From Achromobacter sp. MFA1 R4 (GTDB lineage Bacteria; Pseudomonadota; Gammaproteobacteria; Burkholderiales; Burkholderiaceae_B): a stretch of 64,000 nucleotides of DNA. The position numbers were made by a program, and so were the translations under genes. Positions within the stretch are counted from its first letter, which is position 1. Every line of letters starts with the position of its first letter. The notes under the pieces are model-generated. The model worked only from the letters and a program-made list of their open reading frames with translations, did not search any database and had not been told where the DNA came from. Below, piece after piece: positions 8,494 to 16,907 of the stretch. Location of the stretch: contig NZ_LT707065.1 of assembly GCF_900156745.1 (NCBI RefSeq), positions 5,964,086 through 6,028,085 on the forward strand, written 5' to 3'.

Positions 8494-9369
8494 CTATTTG
8501 GGCATCGCGTAGCCCAGGTCGCGCAGGTATTTGGTGACGACGGGCTGCCACTTCTGCGGTGAACGGGTAAACAGCAGATGGCCGTTGTTGCCATCGGGCC
8601 CCATCCCCATGAAGGTGGCGGCACCGCCCGCGGCGTTGTAGGCGTCCACCCACCGGGTGGGCCAGTCCGCACCCCAGAAGAGGTCGTTCTCGGCGTAGAT
8701 CCAGAGCGTGGGCAGGCGGGAAGTCTTGCCATTGGCCGCAAAGGTCTGCTGCAGCCGTTCGGGTCCGCAGGGTTGGCCCGGCGACTTGGCGTCCCCGCCC
8801 GCGCCCCCCGCGAAGTTGATGGCGGTACTGACGCCGGGCGGATTCTGCGCCGCCAATGCGATGACGGCGGCCCCGCCCACCGACTGGCCCACCAGCACCA
8901 CGCGCGAGGGCTCCACGGCCGGGTGTTGCTGCAGCGCCTTGACCACCTGGCCGATCTGGCTGGCGACCCGGTCGAACATCGGCGTGAACTGCCGGTCGTC
9001 GCAAGGTCCGCTGTCTTCCAGGTCGGGGCCGCCCGTTTCTCCATAGCCCAGCCGCTGCGGCACGGCGACCACGAAGCCGGCGTCGGTAAAGAATTTGACC
9101 GCCTGCGGATACGGCGTGCGGTTCATCTTCGCCCGCTCTGCCGCGCTCGCGCCCCGGCCATGGTTGAGGACCAGCAGCGGATGCTTGCCCGCCGCCGCGG
9201 GCACATGCACGCTCACCACCAATTCCCCCGTGACGACGCCGCTGTCCGTGGGCACCGATACGGGCACCTTCTGCACGCTTGTGCCGCCGCCCGTACCCGT
9301 TGATGTGGACGCACAAGCCGTAACCAGCCCGGCCAGGCAGACAAGCGCGAATCGTTCGAGCATGTTCAT
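8494..9369 (-). CDS. Secreted lipoprotein alpha/beta-hydrolase, dienelactone hydrolase-like
   Basis: A 291-residue hydrolase with a lipoprotein signal peptide: a short hydrophobic segment, then the lipobox VTAC with Cys19 as the lipidated residue, and a low-complexity STSTGTGGGT linker. The alpha/beta-hydrolase core shows an NHGRG oxyanion region near residue 69, the nucleophile elbow GQSVGG (Ser163), an aspartate in the AENDLFWG strand and a C-terminal NGHLLF histidine. It is therefore a membrane-anchored esterase or hydrolase of unknown substrate. The start at 9369 is preceded by AAGGTGG; an ATG six bases downstream at 9363 is also possible. It converges with the SDR gene 26 bp away, and no operon partner is evident. 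Confidence 0.82.
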   Translation of the reverse strand: MNMLERFALVCLAGLVTACASTSTGTGGGTSVQKVPVSVPTDSGVVTGELVVSVHVPAAAGKHPLLVLNHGRGASAAERAKMNRTPYPQAVKFFTDAGFVVAVPQRLGYGETGGPDLEDSGPCDDRQFTPMFDRVASQIGQVVKALQQHPAVEPSRVVLVGQSVGGAAVIALAAQNPPGVSTAINFAGGAGGDAKSPGQPCGPERLQQTFAANGKTSRLPTLWIYAENDLFWGADWPTRWVDAYNAAGGAATFMGMGPDGNNGHLLFTRSPQKWQPVVTKYLRDLGYAMPK

Positions 9370-9653
9370 GTCGTTCCACCTTCTGGATAGGACCACCGTT
9401 CAGGGTGCGCAACACGTTACGCCCTCCATCTGGCCTGGACCAGTCGCACGCGCACGGGTGCGGACGGACGATTTCACGGCCCGCGCGGCGCGCTGGGACC
9501 GCAGACGCAACGCAGACCCCTCATCCCTACGCATGAACGCGGCGCCCTTGCCGGCTGCGCGCGGCATCGCCCGGAACGCCGCGGATTTGCTTGCCCCCCT
9601 CATCCGTTCTACCCATGCGGCCATCCCCTGATGGGGTGAGGCGTCACCGCCAG

Positions 9654-9671
9654 TTTTGAATTTTTTGAATT
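9654..9671. repeat. Two adjacent copies of TTTTGAATT in the 434-bp gene-free region before rpfF
   Basis: The stretch 9370-9803 has no recognisable gene on either strand. It contains this exact 9-bp tandem duplication about 135 bp upstream of rpfF, in an AT-rich pocket within GC-rich DNA, so it may be a regulator site or promoter up-element for rpfF. Nothing else stands out in the gap. Confidence 0.5.
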
Positions 9672-9803
9672 GCGCGACCCGGACTTTGATTTACGGAAAA
9701 GTCTGGCCAGTTGGACGAGGTTTGCATGAGACGGACTCCGTAAGCCGTGGTTTAGCCTGACCCGGCAGTACTCCGACTCACCTTGATCGATTGGACGAAA
9801 GCA

Positions 9804-10688
9804 ATGAATCAACTCATTCATCCGGACTGCCACCCCTTTACCGCAGCAGGCAATCTGAAGCAGATCTCCGCGTTCTACGAGGAGGGACGCCGTGTCATGT
9901 GGATGATGCTGCGCGCGCAACCGCGCCCGTGCTTTAACCATGAACTGATCGACGAGATCATGACCCTGGCGCGCGCCGCCAAGGATTCCGGCCTGCCCAT
10001 CGACTTCTGGGTCACGGGCTCGCTGGTGCCGCAGATCTACAACGTCGGCGGCGACCTGAATTTCTTCGCCGAGGCCATCCGCACCGGCAAGCGCGAAGCG
10101 CTGCGGGCCTATGCCCGCGCCTGCGTCGACTGCGTGCACGCCGCGACGCGCGGCTTTGACACCGGCGCCATTTCGCTGGCCATGATCGAAGGCACCGCGC
10201 TGGGCGGCGGCTTCGAGGCCGCGCTGGCCCACCACTTCGTGCTGGCGCAGAACAATGCGCGCATGGGCTTTCCCGAGATGGCGTTCAACCTGTTCCCCGG
10301 CATGGGCGGCTATTCGCTGGTCGCGCGCCGCTCGGGCATGAAGCTGGCCGAAGAGCTGATCGGCACGGGCGAATCGCACACCGCCGAGTGGTTCCACGGC
10401 CGGGGCCTGGTGGACGTGCTGTTCGAACCGGGCGAGGCCTACAAGGCCACCCGCACCTTCATCGACGTGATGCGGCCCAAGCTCAACGGCATGCGCGCCA
10501 TGCTGCGCGCCCGCCAGCGCGTGCTGAGCCTGACGCGCTCGGAGCTGATGGACATCACCGAGGATTGGGTGGAGGCTGCGTTCTCCATCGACCCGAAGGA
10601 CCGCGCCTACATGGAGCGGCTGGTGATGGCGCAAAACCGCCGCACGGCGAGCAGTTCGGAGGCCTCCGAAGTGGCGACCATGCACTGA
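9804..10688 (+). CDS. rpfF: RpfF, crotonase-family DSF/BDSF signal synthase
   Basis: A 294-residue crotonase-fold protein. The sequence VMWMMLRAQPRPCFNHELIDE near residue 31 and the two glutamates Glu138 (in GGGFEAA) and Glu158 (in GFPEMAF), 20 residues apart, match the catalytic pair of RpfF enzymes (Glu141 and Glu161 in Xanthomonas RpfF). These enzymes dehydrate 3-hydroxyacyl-ACP and release the free cis-2-unsaturated fatty acid, the diffusible signal factor. The LFPGMGG motif after Glu158 is also typical. The gene is convergent with rpfR, its cognate receptor, as in Burkholderia. The ATG at 9804 was chosen; a TTG seven codons upstream is an alternative. Acyl-chain specificity cannot be read from sequence. 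Confidence 0.88.
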   Translation: MNQLIHPDCHPFTAAGNLKQISAFYEEGRRVMWMMLRAQPRPCFNHELIDEIMTLARAAKDSGLPIDFWVTGSLVPQIYNVGGDLNFFAEAIRTGKREALRAYARACVDCVHAATRGFDTGAISLAMIEGTALGGGFEAALAHHFVLAQNNARMGFPEMAFNLFPGMGGYSLVARRSGMKLAEELIGTGESHTAEWFHGRGLVDVLFEPGEAYKATRTFIDVMRPKLNGMRAMLRARQRVLSLTRSELMDITEDWVEAAFSIDPKDRAYMERLVMAQNRRTASSSEASEVATMH

Positions 10689-10689
10689 T

Positions 10690-10707
10690 CCGGCGAGGCA
10701 TCGCCGG
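10690..10707. terminator. Hairpin CCGGCGA-GGCA-TCGCCGG between convergent rpfF and rpfR
   Basis: A perfect 7-bp stem with a 4-base loop fills most of the 24-bp gap between the two stop codons. It has no long T-run on either side, so it may act as a weak bidirectional terminator or protect 3' ends. Confidence 0.5.
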
Positions 10708-10712
10708 TTGCA

Positions 10713-12710
10713 TCACGCGATGAGATGCAGCCGGCGGCGCTTGGCCAGCCAGGCGGTGAACTCCTCCGCGGGCATCGGCTTGGCGTACAGATAGCCCTGC
10801 TTGGCGTCCACGCCCAGGGTGTCCAGGAAAGCCGTTTCTTCCTGGGTCTCCACGCCCTCGGCGATGACCTTGAGCTCGAGCGTGCGCGCCACCGCGACGA
10901 TGGCGCGCGCCAGCGCCTGCGACACCGGGTTCTCGTTCACGCCGCGAACGAAGCTGGCGTCGAGCTTGATCGCGTCCAGCGGAATGCGCGCAAGCTGCGA
11001 CAGCGACGAGTAGCCGGTGCCGAAGTCGTCCAGGTGGACGCGGGCGCCGAGCTGGCGGAACTGCTTGATCAGTTCGATGGCGGCGTCTTCATCGTCGATC
11101 AGGCAGCTTTCGGTCAGTTCGATGTCGAGCAGGCAGGGATCGAGGTTCGCATCGTTGATGGCCCGCATGAAATCGCTGACCACGCCCTTGTCGTCGAGCT
11201 GGCGGGCGGACATGTTGATGGCGATGCGCAGATTCAGGCCATCGCGCTTCCAGGCCGCCGCCTGCCGGGCGGCTTCGCGCATGACCCAGACGCCCAGCGG
11301 CGAGATGAGGCCCGATTCTTCGGCGTAGGGGATGAAGGTGTCGGGGCCCACCATGCCGCGCTCCGGCGAGCGCCAGCGCACCAGAGCTTCCACGCCGTCG
11401 ACCTCGCCCGTGCGGCCCACCAGCTTGGGCTGGTAGTAGAGCATCAGGTGGTTCTCGGCCAGCGCCTTGCGCAGATTGGTGTCCAGCCATACGTAGTCCG
11501 CGTTGCGGCGGTCCATCTCGCTCTGGAACACGCGGTACGTGTGGCGGCCCGCTTCCTTGGCGACATACATGGCGATGTCGGCGCTGCGCACCACGCTATC
11601 CAGGTCGGCCCCGTGGTCGGGATACATCGCAATGCCGATGGAGCAACTGGTGTAGACCTCGATGAGGCCCTGGCGGAAGGGCTCGCGCAACCGTTCGATG
11701 ATGCGCTGCGCGGTGGCCTCGAGCTGCCAGGCCTGGGCCTCTTCCTGCAGGACGATGAATTCGTCGCCGCCCAGGCGGGCCAGGGTCTGGCCTTCGGACA
11801 GGCAGTTCGAAATGGCGACCGCCACCGCCTTGAGCAGCCGGTCGCCGAAGCCGTGGCCGTAGTGGTCGTTGATGCGCTTGAAATTGTCCAGGTCCAGGAA
11901 CAGCACCCCGCCGCGCCCTTCCTTGCCGGCCGCCAGCGCGCCCTTGAGCCGCGAGGTAATCGCGTGGCGGTTGGGCAGGTTGGTCAGCATGTCGGTGTTG
12001 GCGAGCACGCGCAGGCGCTCCTGCGCCTGGCGTTCCTCGGTGATGTCGGTGCCCGAGCAGATCAGGTAGACCCGCTTTTCGCCGCTGCCGCTGGTGACGA
12101 ACTTGTTGCGGAACAGGAACAGGCGCGGCCCCTTGACCGTGTTGATGGTGCGCTCGACCTCGTACGACTGGCCCCGCTTGTAGAACTCGGCGATATTGCG
12201 GCGCGACGCGACGGCCTCTTCGCGCGTCATGAACATATCGAAGACGCTGCGGCCCACGATGTCCTGTTCGCGCTTGCCGGTGTATTCCTCGCAGAGCTTG
12301 TTGAAGCGCTGCACGCGGCCGTTTTGGTCCACGATGGCGATGACCGAATTGGCTTCGGACACGACCGTTTCCGCGAACGACAGGCCTTCGACGAGGTCCT
12401 TGGCGACGGAATCGGTGTCGGTGTAGGCGGACGCGGTGCCGGCCCATTCGTTGGGGTTGATCTTGCGGCCGACCAGGTGCAGATGCAGCAGGTCGCCATA
12501 CAGCATGATGTCGATGCGCACGCTGGACGTGATGCCCGTCAGGCTGCGCACCGCATCGGCCTGGTCCGGCCGCAGGGCCATCGCGATATTGGTGGCGCCT
12601 TTGACCGCGGCGAGCTCAATGGCATCGCTATCGGCGGACAAGCGCCAATAAGGGCTATACGTACCGAAATGCGTATGCAGGATCGACTTTTCGTCCTGGT
12701 TCTCAGTCAT
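10713..12710 (-). CDS. rpfR: RpfR, DSF-responsive PAS-GGDEF-EAL c-di-GMP enzyme
   Basis: A 665-residue protein with the full RpfR architecture. It has an N-terminal region of about 100 residues (the RpfF-interaction region in known RpfR), a PAS domain at about 108-225 that binds the fatty acid signal, a GGDEF domain with an intact GGDEF at 314-318, and an EAL domain with EAL at 441-443 and C-terminal DDFGTGYSSL. No RxxD inhibitory site precedes GGDEF, unlike the other cyclase in this window. In Burkholderia, binding of BDSF raises the phosphodiesterase activity and lowers c-di-GMP. Start 12710 follows a GGGGG site and a good sigma70-type promoter; an ATG 13 codons upstream would lie inside the predicted 5' leader. 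It is convergent with rpfF. Confidence 0.88.
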   Translation of the reverse strand: MTENQDEKSILHTHFGTYSPYWRLSADSDAIELAAVKGATNIAMALRPDQADAVRSLTGITSSVRIDIMLYGDLLHLHLVGRKINPNEWAGTASAYTDTDSVAKDLVEGLSFAETVVSEANSVIAIVDQNGRVQRFNKLCEEYTGKREQDIVGRSVFDMFMTREEAVASRRNIAEFYKRGQSYEVERTINTVKGPRLFLFRNKFVTSGSGEKRVYLICSGTDITEERQAQERLRVLANTDMLTNLPNRHAITSRLKGALAAGKEGRGGVLFLDLDNFKRINDHYGHGFGDRLLKAVAVAISNCLSEGQTLARLGGDEFIVLQEEAQAWQLEATAQRIIERLREPFRQGLIEVYTSCSIGIAMYPDHGADLDSVVRSADIAMYVAKEAGRHTYRVFQSEMDRRNADYVWLDTNLRKALAENHLMLYYQPKLVGRTGEVDGVEALVRWRSPERGMVGPDTFIPYAEESGLISPLGVWVMREAARQAAAWKRDGLNLRIAINMSARQLDDKGVVSDFMRAINDANLDPCLLDIELTESCLIDDEDAAIELIKQFRQLGARVHLDDFGTGYSSLSQLARIPLDAIKLDASFVRGVNENPVSQALARAIVAVARTLELKVIAEGVETQEETAFLDTLGVDAKQGYLYAKPMPAEEFTAWLAKRRRLHLIA

Positions 12711-12745
12711 TGGTATCCCCCCCGCCGTCCTAAGGCCCGCAAAGC

Positions 12746-12774
12746 ACATTACGGGCTACTGAATTTGGGGTCAA
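12746..12774 (-). promoter_or_regulatory. Sigma70-type promoter for rpfR: TTGACC-17-TAATGT
   Basis: On the minus strand TTGACC (12774-12769) and TAATGT (12751-12746) are separated by exactly 17 bp and would give a leader of roughly 30 nucleotides before the rpfR ATG. It sits in the only AT-rich part of the gap. Confidence 0.6.
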
Positions 12775-12933
12775 CCACCTCCGCGGTACGTTCCGAGGCG
12801 ATTATTGCGATTTATTGCATAGCGGTCGGCCCGGGTATTGCAACTCTCTGAAATACAGGATTTATCCCGGCGCGCGGACGGCGGACGGGGAACCGATTAT
12901 TTCGGTTCTTTTCCGTTGCCATAAAAACGACAA

Positions 12934-12962
12934 CGCCGGAAATCCGTGTCGGATCTCCGGCG
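12934..12962 (-). terminator. Rho-independent terminator downstream of the Bug receptor gene
   Basis: A 13-bp stem with one mismatch (CGCCGGAGATCCG pairing with CGGATTTCCGGCG around a 3-base loop, minus strand) is followed by TTGTCGTTTTTA. It lies 40 bp after the stop codon of the Bug gene. Confidence 0.75.
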
Positions 12963-13001
12963 CAAGGTGGAAATGGCGCGCAACGCGCCGGACGGGGCGG
13001 C

Positions 13002-13997
13002 TTACTCGCCCTTGACGCCGGCTTCGTCGATCACCTTGGTCCAGCGGGCCACCTCGGCCGACACGCGCGCGCCGGCGTCGGCGGGCGTGGTCCAGGTGGC
13101 GACGGCGCCCTGGTTCAGCAGCGATGCCTTCACCTCGGGCTTGGCCAGGATCTTCTTGAGCTCGGCGTTGAGCCGCTCGATGACCGGCGCGGGGGTGTTG
13201 GCGGGCGCCACGATGCCGAACATCGAGCTGACCTCGAAGTCCTTCAGGCCGGCTTCGGCCGCGGTGGGCACGTCGGGCAGCGCATCGACGCGCTGCGGCG
13301 AGGTCACCGCCAGCGCGCGCAGCTTGCCGGCCTTGATGTTGGCCTGCGCCGCAGGCACGGTCTCGATCATGCTGAGCACCTGTCCGCCCATCAGGTCGGT
13401 CATCGCGGGGCCGCTGCCCTTGTAGGGCACGTGCAGGATGTCGACGCCCGCGGTGCGCTTGAACATTTCGCCGGCCAGATGCTGCGGCGAACCGTTGCCG
13501 GCCGAGGCCATGGTCACGTAGCCGGGCTTGGACTTGGCCAGCGCGATGAATTCGGACAGCGTCTTGGCCTGCACCGAGGGATTCACCACGAATACCAGCG
13601 GCACCGTGCCCACGATGGCCACCGGCGCGAAGCTCTTTTCCACGTCGTAGGTGACGCGGCCGCGGTACAGCGCCGCGTTGATGGAGTGGCTGGTCAGCGC
13701 ACCCATCAGCAGCGTGTAGCCGTCGGGCTGGGCCTTGGCCACCTGGTCGGCGCCGATGTTGCCGGCGGCGCCGGCCCGGTTCTCGACCACCACGGTCTGG
13801 CCCAGCGCGCCGGTCAGTTCCTGCGCGAGCACGCGGCCGATCACGTCGGTGGCGCCCCCGGGCGGATACGGCACGATGAGGCGCACGGGCTTGTCGGGAT
13901 AGGCGTCGGCGGACAACGCCGGGGCGGACATGCCGGCGCACAGGGCCAGCAGGGAAAAGAGCACGGCGCGGCGCGGCCGCAGACGCAGGTCTGACAT
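13002..13997 (-). CDS. Bug-family (TctC-like) periplasmic solute receptor
   Basis: A 331-residue exported protein: a signal peptide with an arginine-rich N-region, a hydrophobic core and a cleavage region near ALSADA at residues 27-32, then the Bug fold opening YPDKPVRLIVPYPPGG at about residue 33. The VVVENRAGAAGNIGAD motif at about 70-85 and the later LHVPYKGSGPA and VPTAAEAG motifs are diagnostic of this family, which is hugely expanded in Bordetella and Achromobacter. Members bind carboxylates for tripartite tricarboxylate transporters or for signalling. No TctA or TctB genes are nearby, so it is an orphan receptor. It is divergent from a sugar-acid dehydratase gene, which suggests a shared substrate. 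GGAGAGA precedes the ATG. Confidence 0.92.
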   Translation of the reverse strand: MSDLRLRPRRAVLFSLLALCAGMSAPALSADAYPDKPVRLIVPYPPGGATDVIGRVLAQELTGALGQTVVVENRAGAAGNIGADQVAKAQPDGYTLLMGALTSHSINAALYRGRVTYDVEKSFAPVAIVGTVPLVFVVNPSVQAKTLSEFIALAKSKPGYVTMASAGNGSPQHLAGEMFKRTAGVDILHVPYKGSGPAMTDLMGGQVLSMIETVPAAQANIKAGKLRALAVTSPQRVDALPDVPTAAEAGLKDFEVSSMFGIVAPANTPAPVIERLNAELKKILAKPEVKASLLNQGAVATWTTPADAGARVSAEVARWTKVIDEAGVKGE

Positions 13998-14190
13998 ATC
14001 AGTCTCTCCAGCCGGGATGGGTATAGGAATGATCGGACGCCCGGTTCGTCAACCGCGCCAGTGTAGGGGGCCAAGCTTGATTGAAGAATCGCCATTTTTC
14101 TATCGACTGATCTTCCAGGCAGATCAATCCCAACCCGCTGGATAAACCGCTTGCGGGCCTCGCCACGGGCTGGATATGATGTCGGCCCAG

Positions 14191-14209
14191 GATTATCAAT
14201 AATATTATC
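14191..14209. promoter_or_regulatory. Candidate GntR operator GATTATC-AATAAT-ATTATC
   Basis: An AT-rich repeat with internal dyad ATAATATTAT sits 11 bp before the dehydratase start, in the 222-bp divergent region. A repressor bound here would cover the translation-start region. A second dyad, TGATCT-N7-AGATCA, is at 14108-14126. Linking either to the GntR protein encoded downstream is inference. Confidence 0.35.
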
Positions 14210-14219
14210 GGGACTGAAA

Positions 14220-15995
14220 ATGACGGACGAGACCAAGGGCGGCAAGCCCGCCAAGGGCCCCTTTGACAGCGACGGCGCCACCGCGCAGGGCGTCGCCCGC
14301 GGGCTCACGAACTACGGCGACAAGGGCTTTTCGCTGTTCCTGCGCAAGGCCTTCATCAAGGGCGCCGGCCTGTCGGACGACGCGCTGGCCCGTCCCATCA
14401 TCGGCATCGTCAACACCGGCAGCAGCTACAACCCCTGCCACGGCAACGCCCCGCAGCTCATCGAGGCGGTCAAGCGCGGCGTCATGCTGGCGGGCGGCCT
14501 GCCGATGGACTTCCCGACCATCTCGGTGCACGAAAGCTTCTCGCAGCCCACCAGCATGTACCTGCGCAACCTGATGTCCATGGACACCGAGGAGATGATC
14601 CGCGCGCAGCCCATGGACGCGGTCGTGCTGATCGGCGGCTGCGACAAGACCGTGCCGGCGCAACTGATGGGCGCCGCCTCGGCCGGCGTGCCCGCCATCC
14701 AGCTCGTCACCGGCTCGATGCTGACCGGCTCGCACCGCGGCGAGCGCGTGGGCGCCTGCACCGACTGCCGCCGCTACTGGGGCCGCTACCGCGCCGAGGA
14801 AATCGACGCCGTCGAGATCGCCGACGTCAACAACCAGCTCGTCGCCAGCGTGGGCACCTGTTCCGTGATGGGCACGGCCAGCACCATGGCCTGCATCACC
14901 GAGGCCCTGGGCATGATGGTGGCGGGCGGCGCGTCCGCCCCGGCCGTCACCGCCGACCGCGTGCGCGTGGCCGAGCGCACCGGCGCCACGGCCGTCGCCA
15001 TGGCGGCGTCGCGCCTGACGCCCGACCGCATCCTGACCGGCAAATCCATCGAGAACGCCCTGCGCGTGCTGCTCGCCATCGGCGGATCCACCAACGGCAT
15101 CGTCCACCTGACCGCCATCGCCGGCCGCCTGGGCATCGACATCGACCTGGCGGGCCTGGACCGCATCAGCCGCGAGACGCCCGTGCTGGTCGACCTGAAG
15201 CCCTCGGGCCAGCACTATATGGAAGACTTCCACGACGCGGGCGGCATGCCTGCCCTGCTGCGCGAGCTGCGCCCCTTCCTGCACCTGGACGCGCTGACGG
15301 TATCCGGCCGCACGCTGGGCGAAGAACTGGACGACGCGCCCCCGCCTTTCAAGCAGGACGTCATCCGCACCGCCGCCGCACCCATCTATCCGGTGGGCGG
15401 CCTGGCCGTGCTGCGCGGCAACCTGGCCCCCGGCGGCGCCATCATCAAGCAGTCGGCGGCCAATCCCGACCTGATGGAGCACGAAGGCCGCGCCGTGGTG
15501 TTCGAGGACGCCGAGGACATGGCGCGCCGCATCGACGACGACGCGCTGGACGTGACCGCCGACGATATCCTGGTGCTCAAGCGCATCGGACCCACCGGCG
15601 CGCCGGGCATGCCCGAAGCGGGCTACATGCCCATTCCCAAGAAGCTGGCGCGCGCCGGCGTCAAGGACATGGTGCGGATCTCGGACGGCCGCATGAGCGG
15701 CACCGCGGCCGGCACCATCGTGCTGCACGTGACGCCCGAGGCCGCCATCGGCGGACCGCTGGCCTACGTGCAGAATGGCGACCGCATCCGCCTGTCGGTG
15801 GCCCGGCGCGAGATCGCGCTGCTGGTCGATGACGCCGAACTGGCCCGCCGCGCCGCCGCCCAGCCCATTACCCGGCCCGCCGCCGACCGTGGCTACCGCA
15901 AGCTGTTCCTGCAGTCCGTGACGCAGGCCGACCAGGGCGTCGACTTCGACTTCCTGCGCGCGGGCGTCACGCACGACACCGTTCCCAAGAAGTAA
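14220..15995 (+). CDS. IlvD/Edd-family dehydratase, sugar-acid (arabonate/xylonate-type) dehydratase
   Basis: A 591-residue member of the IlvD/Edd Fe-S dehydratases. The three conserved cluster-ligand cysteines are in place: Cys73 (NPCHGN), Cys141 (GGCDKT) and Cys214 (GTCSVMGTAS). The C-terminal SDGRMSGTAAGTIVLHV region supplies the active-site serine. Length, the N-terminal FDSDGATAQGVARG region and the lack of biosynthetic neighbours fit the pentonate/hexonate dehydratase branch better than the branched-chain amino acid enzyme, although dihydroxy-acid dehydratase activity cannot be excluded. The reaction would be removal of water from an aldonic acid to give a 2-keto-3-deoxy acid. It is divergent from the Bug receptor and followed 41 bp later by a GntR gene, making a small catabolic module. 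Confidence 0.85.
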   Translation: MTDETKGGKPAKGPFDSDGATAQGVARGLTNYGDKGFSLFLRKAFIKGAGLSDDALARPIIGIVNTGSSYNPCHGNAPQLIEAVKRGVMLAGGLPMDFPTISVHESFSQPTSMYLRNLMSMDTEEMIRAQPMDAVVLIGGCDKTVPAQLMGAASAGVPAIQLVTGSMLTGSHRGERVGACTDCRRYWGRYRAEEIDAVEIADVNNQLVASVGTCSVMGTASTMACITEALGMMVAGGASAPAVTADRVRVAERTGATAVAMAASRLTPDRILTGKSIENALRVLLAIGGSTNGIVHLTAIAGRLGIDIDLAGLDRISRETPVLVDLKPSGQHYMEDFHDAGGMPALLRELRPFLHLDALTVSGRTLGEELDDAPPPFKQDVIRTAAAPIYPVGGLAVLRGNLAPGGAIIKQSAANPDLMEHEGRAVVFEDAEDMARRIDDDALDVTADDILVLKRIGPTGAPGMPEAGYMPIPKKLARAGVKDMVRISDGRMSGTAAGTIVLHVTPEAAIGGPLAYVQNGDRIRLSVARREIALLVDDAELARRAAAQPITRPAADRGYRKLFLQSVTQADQGVDFDFLRAGVTHDTVPKK

Positions 15996-16018
15996 GCCAT
16001 TTTCAGTAAGCCATTCTC
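15991..16018 (+). repeat. 14-bp tandem duplication spanning the dehydratase stop codon
   Basis: Two adjacent copies, AGTAAGCCATTTTC and AGTAAGCCATTCTC, with one mismatch. The first copy contains the TAA stop of the dehydratase, so the second supplies a back-up TAA at the same phase within the duplicate. It is probably a slippage duplication. Confidence 0.7.
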
Positions 16019-16036
16019 GACACGCCCTGCCTAGCC

Positions 16037-16753
16037 ATGAACGCCATCACGCCCGCCGCCCTGCAGGAACCCGCCGCCGACGCCGTCCAGGCGGCCGTGG
16101 CCGCGCTGGAAGAAGACATCGTCTTCGGCCGGCTGCACCCCCGCGAACGCCTGACCGAAGACGAGCTCATGGCCCGCTTCGGCATGAAGCGGCATGCGGT
16201 GCGCCAGGTGCTGGTCGACCTGGAACTGCTGGGCGTGGTCGAGAAGAAGCGCAATGTCGGCGCGGTGGTGCGCGCGTTTTCGGTGCGCGAGGTGATGGAG
16301 TTGTACGCGCTGCGCGAAGTGCTGGAAGTGCACGCCGCCCGCCAGATGCCGCTGCCCGTGCCCGAAGCGCGGCTGGCCGCGCTGGTGGCGGTGCAGCGCG
16401 AGCACGACGCGGCGGTGGCCGCGGGCGACGCGCGCCGCGTGTTCCGCAGCAACCAGCGCTTTCACCGCGAATTCTTCGGGCTGCTGGACAACGCGGTGCT
16501 GGGCCAGGCCATCGAGGAATACGCGCGCCGCACCCACCCGATCCGCTTCGGCTCGCTGGTGACGGCGGGCCATCGCGAACGCGCGCGCCAGGAGCACTGG
16601 ACGATGATCCAGGCCTTGCGCGACGGCGACCGGCAGGCGCTGATGACGGTCTGCCGCGACCACCTGATCCCCTCGCGCGACGCCTATCTGGCGTCGCAGC
16701 AGGCGTACGCCCAGACCCACGGGGCGACCCTCGCCGCCAGCGCCGCCTTCTGA
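16037..16753 (+). CDS. GntR-family (FadR/FCD subfamily) transcriptional regulator
   Basis: A 238-residue regulator with a winged helix-turn-helix at about residues 20-80 (LHPRERLTEDELMARFGMKRHAVRQVLVDL region) and a helical FCD effector domain from about 95 to 225. Candidate metal/effector histidines lie in the NQRFHREFFGLL and HWTMIQALRDGD helices. FCD-type GntR proteins usually repress carboxylate catabolism genes and are released by the substrate or an intermediate. Being 41 bp downstream of the dehydratase, it probably autoregulates that unit together with the divergent Bug gene. Start 16037 is the first ATG after the 14-bp duplication. Confidence 0.88.
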   Translation: MNAITPAALQEPAADAVQAAVAALEEDIVFGRLHPRERLTEDELMARFGMKRHAVRQVLVDLELLGVVEKKRNVGAVVRAFSVREVMELYALREVLEVHAARQMPLPVPEARLAALVAVQREHDAAVAAGDARRVFRSNQRFHREFFGLLDNAVLGQAIEEYARRTHPIRFGSLVTAGHRERARQEHWTMIQALRDGDRQALMTVCRDHLIPSRDAYLASQQAYAQTHGATLAASAAF

Positions 16754-16812
16754 CATCGGCGCAACACCGCGCGCCCGCGCCGGCAACAATTTGACAAGAC
16801 CCGCCCCGAATC

Positions 16813-16831
16813 GGTAATAATAACAATTACT
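16813..16831. promoter_or_regulatory. Fur-box-like site GGTAATAATAACAATTACT
   Basis: This 19-bp site matches the E. coli Fur consensus (GATAATGATAATCATTATC) at about 13 positions and lies about 77 bp before the ECF sigma gene, where a Fur box is expected in iron-starvation sigma units. Confidence 0.6.
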
Positions 16832-16907
16832 ATTTCCCGTAATTCGCATGAGCAGTTGGCCCGCCTCGGCCTGCGAGGCGCCGGCGGCTTGATCAAAAGG
16901 TTGGATC

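Noticed and set aside
9384..9412. TTGCGC-17-TATCCA as promoter of the lipoprotein hydrolase
   Set aside because: The predicted start of transcription would fall inside the ribosome-binding site, so the element would not give a translatable message.
14205..15974. 589-codon open frame on the minus strand opposite the dehydratase gene
   Set aside because: Mirror frame of a high-GC coding sequence; it is rich in H, G, A, R and D with no domain, and the plus-strand gene has all conserved family motifs.
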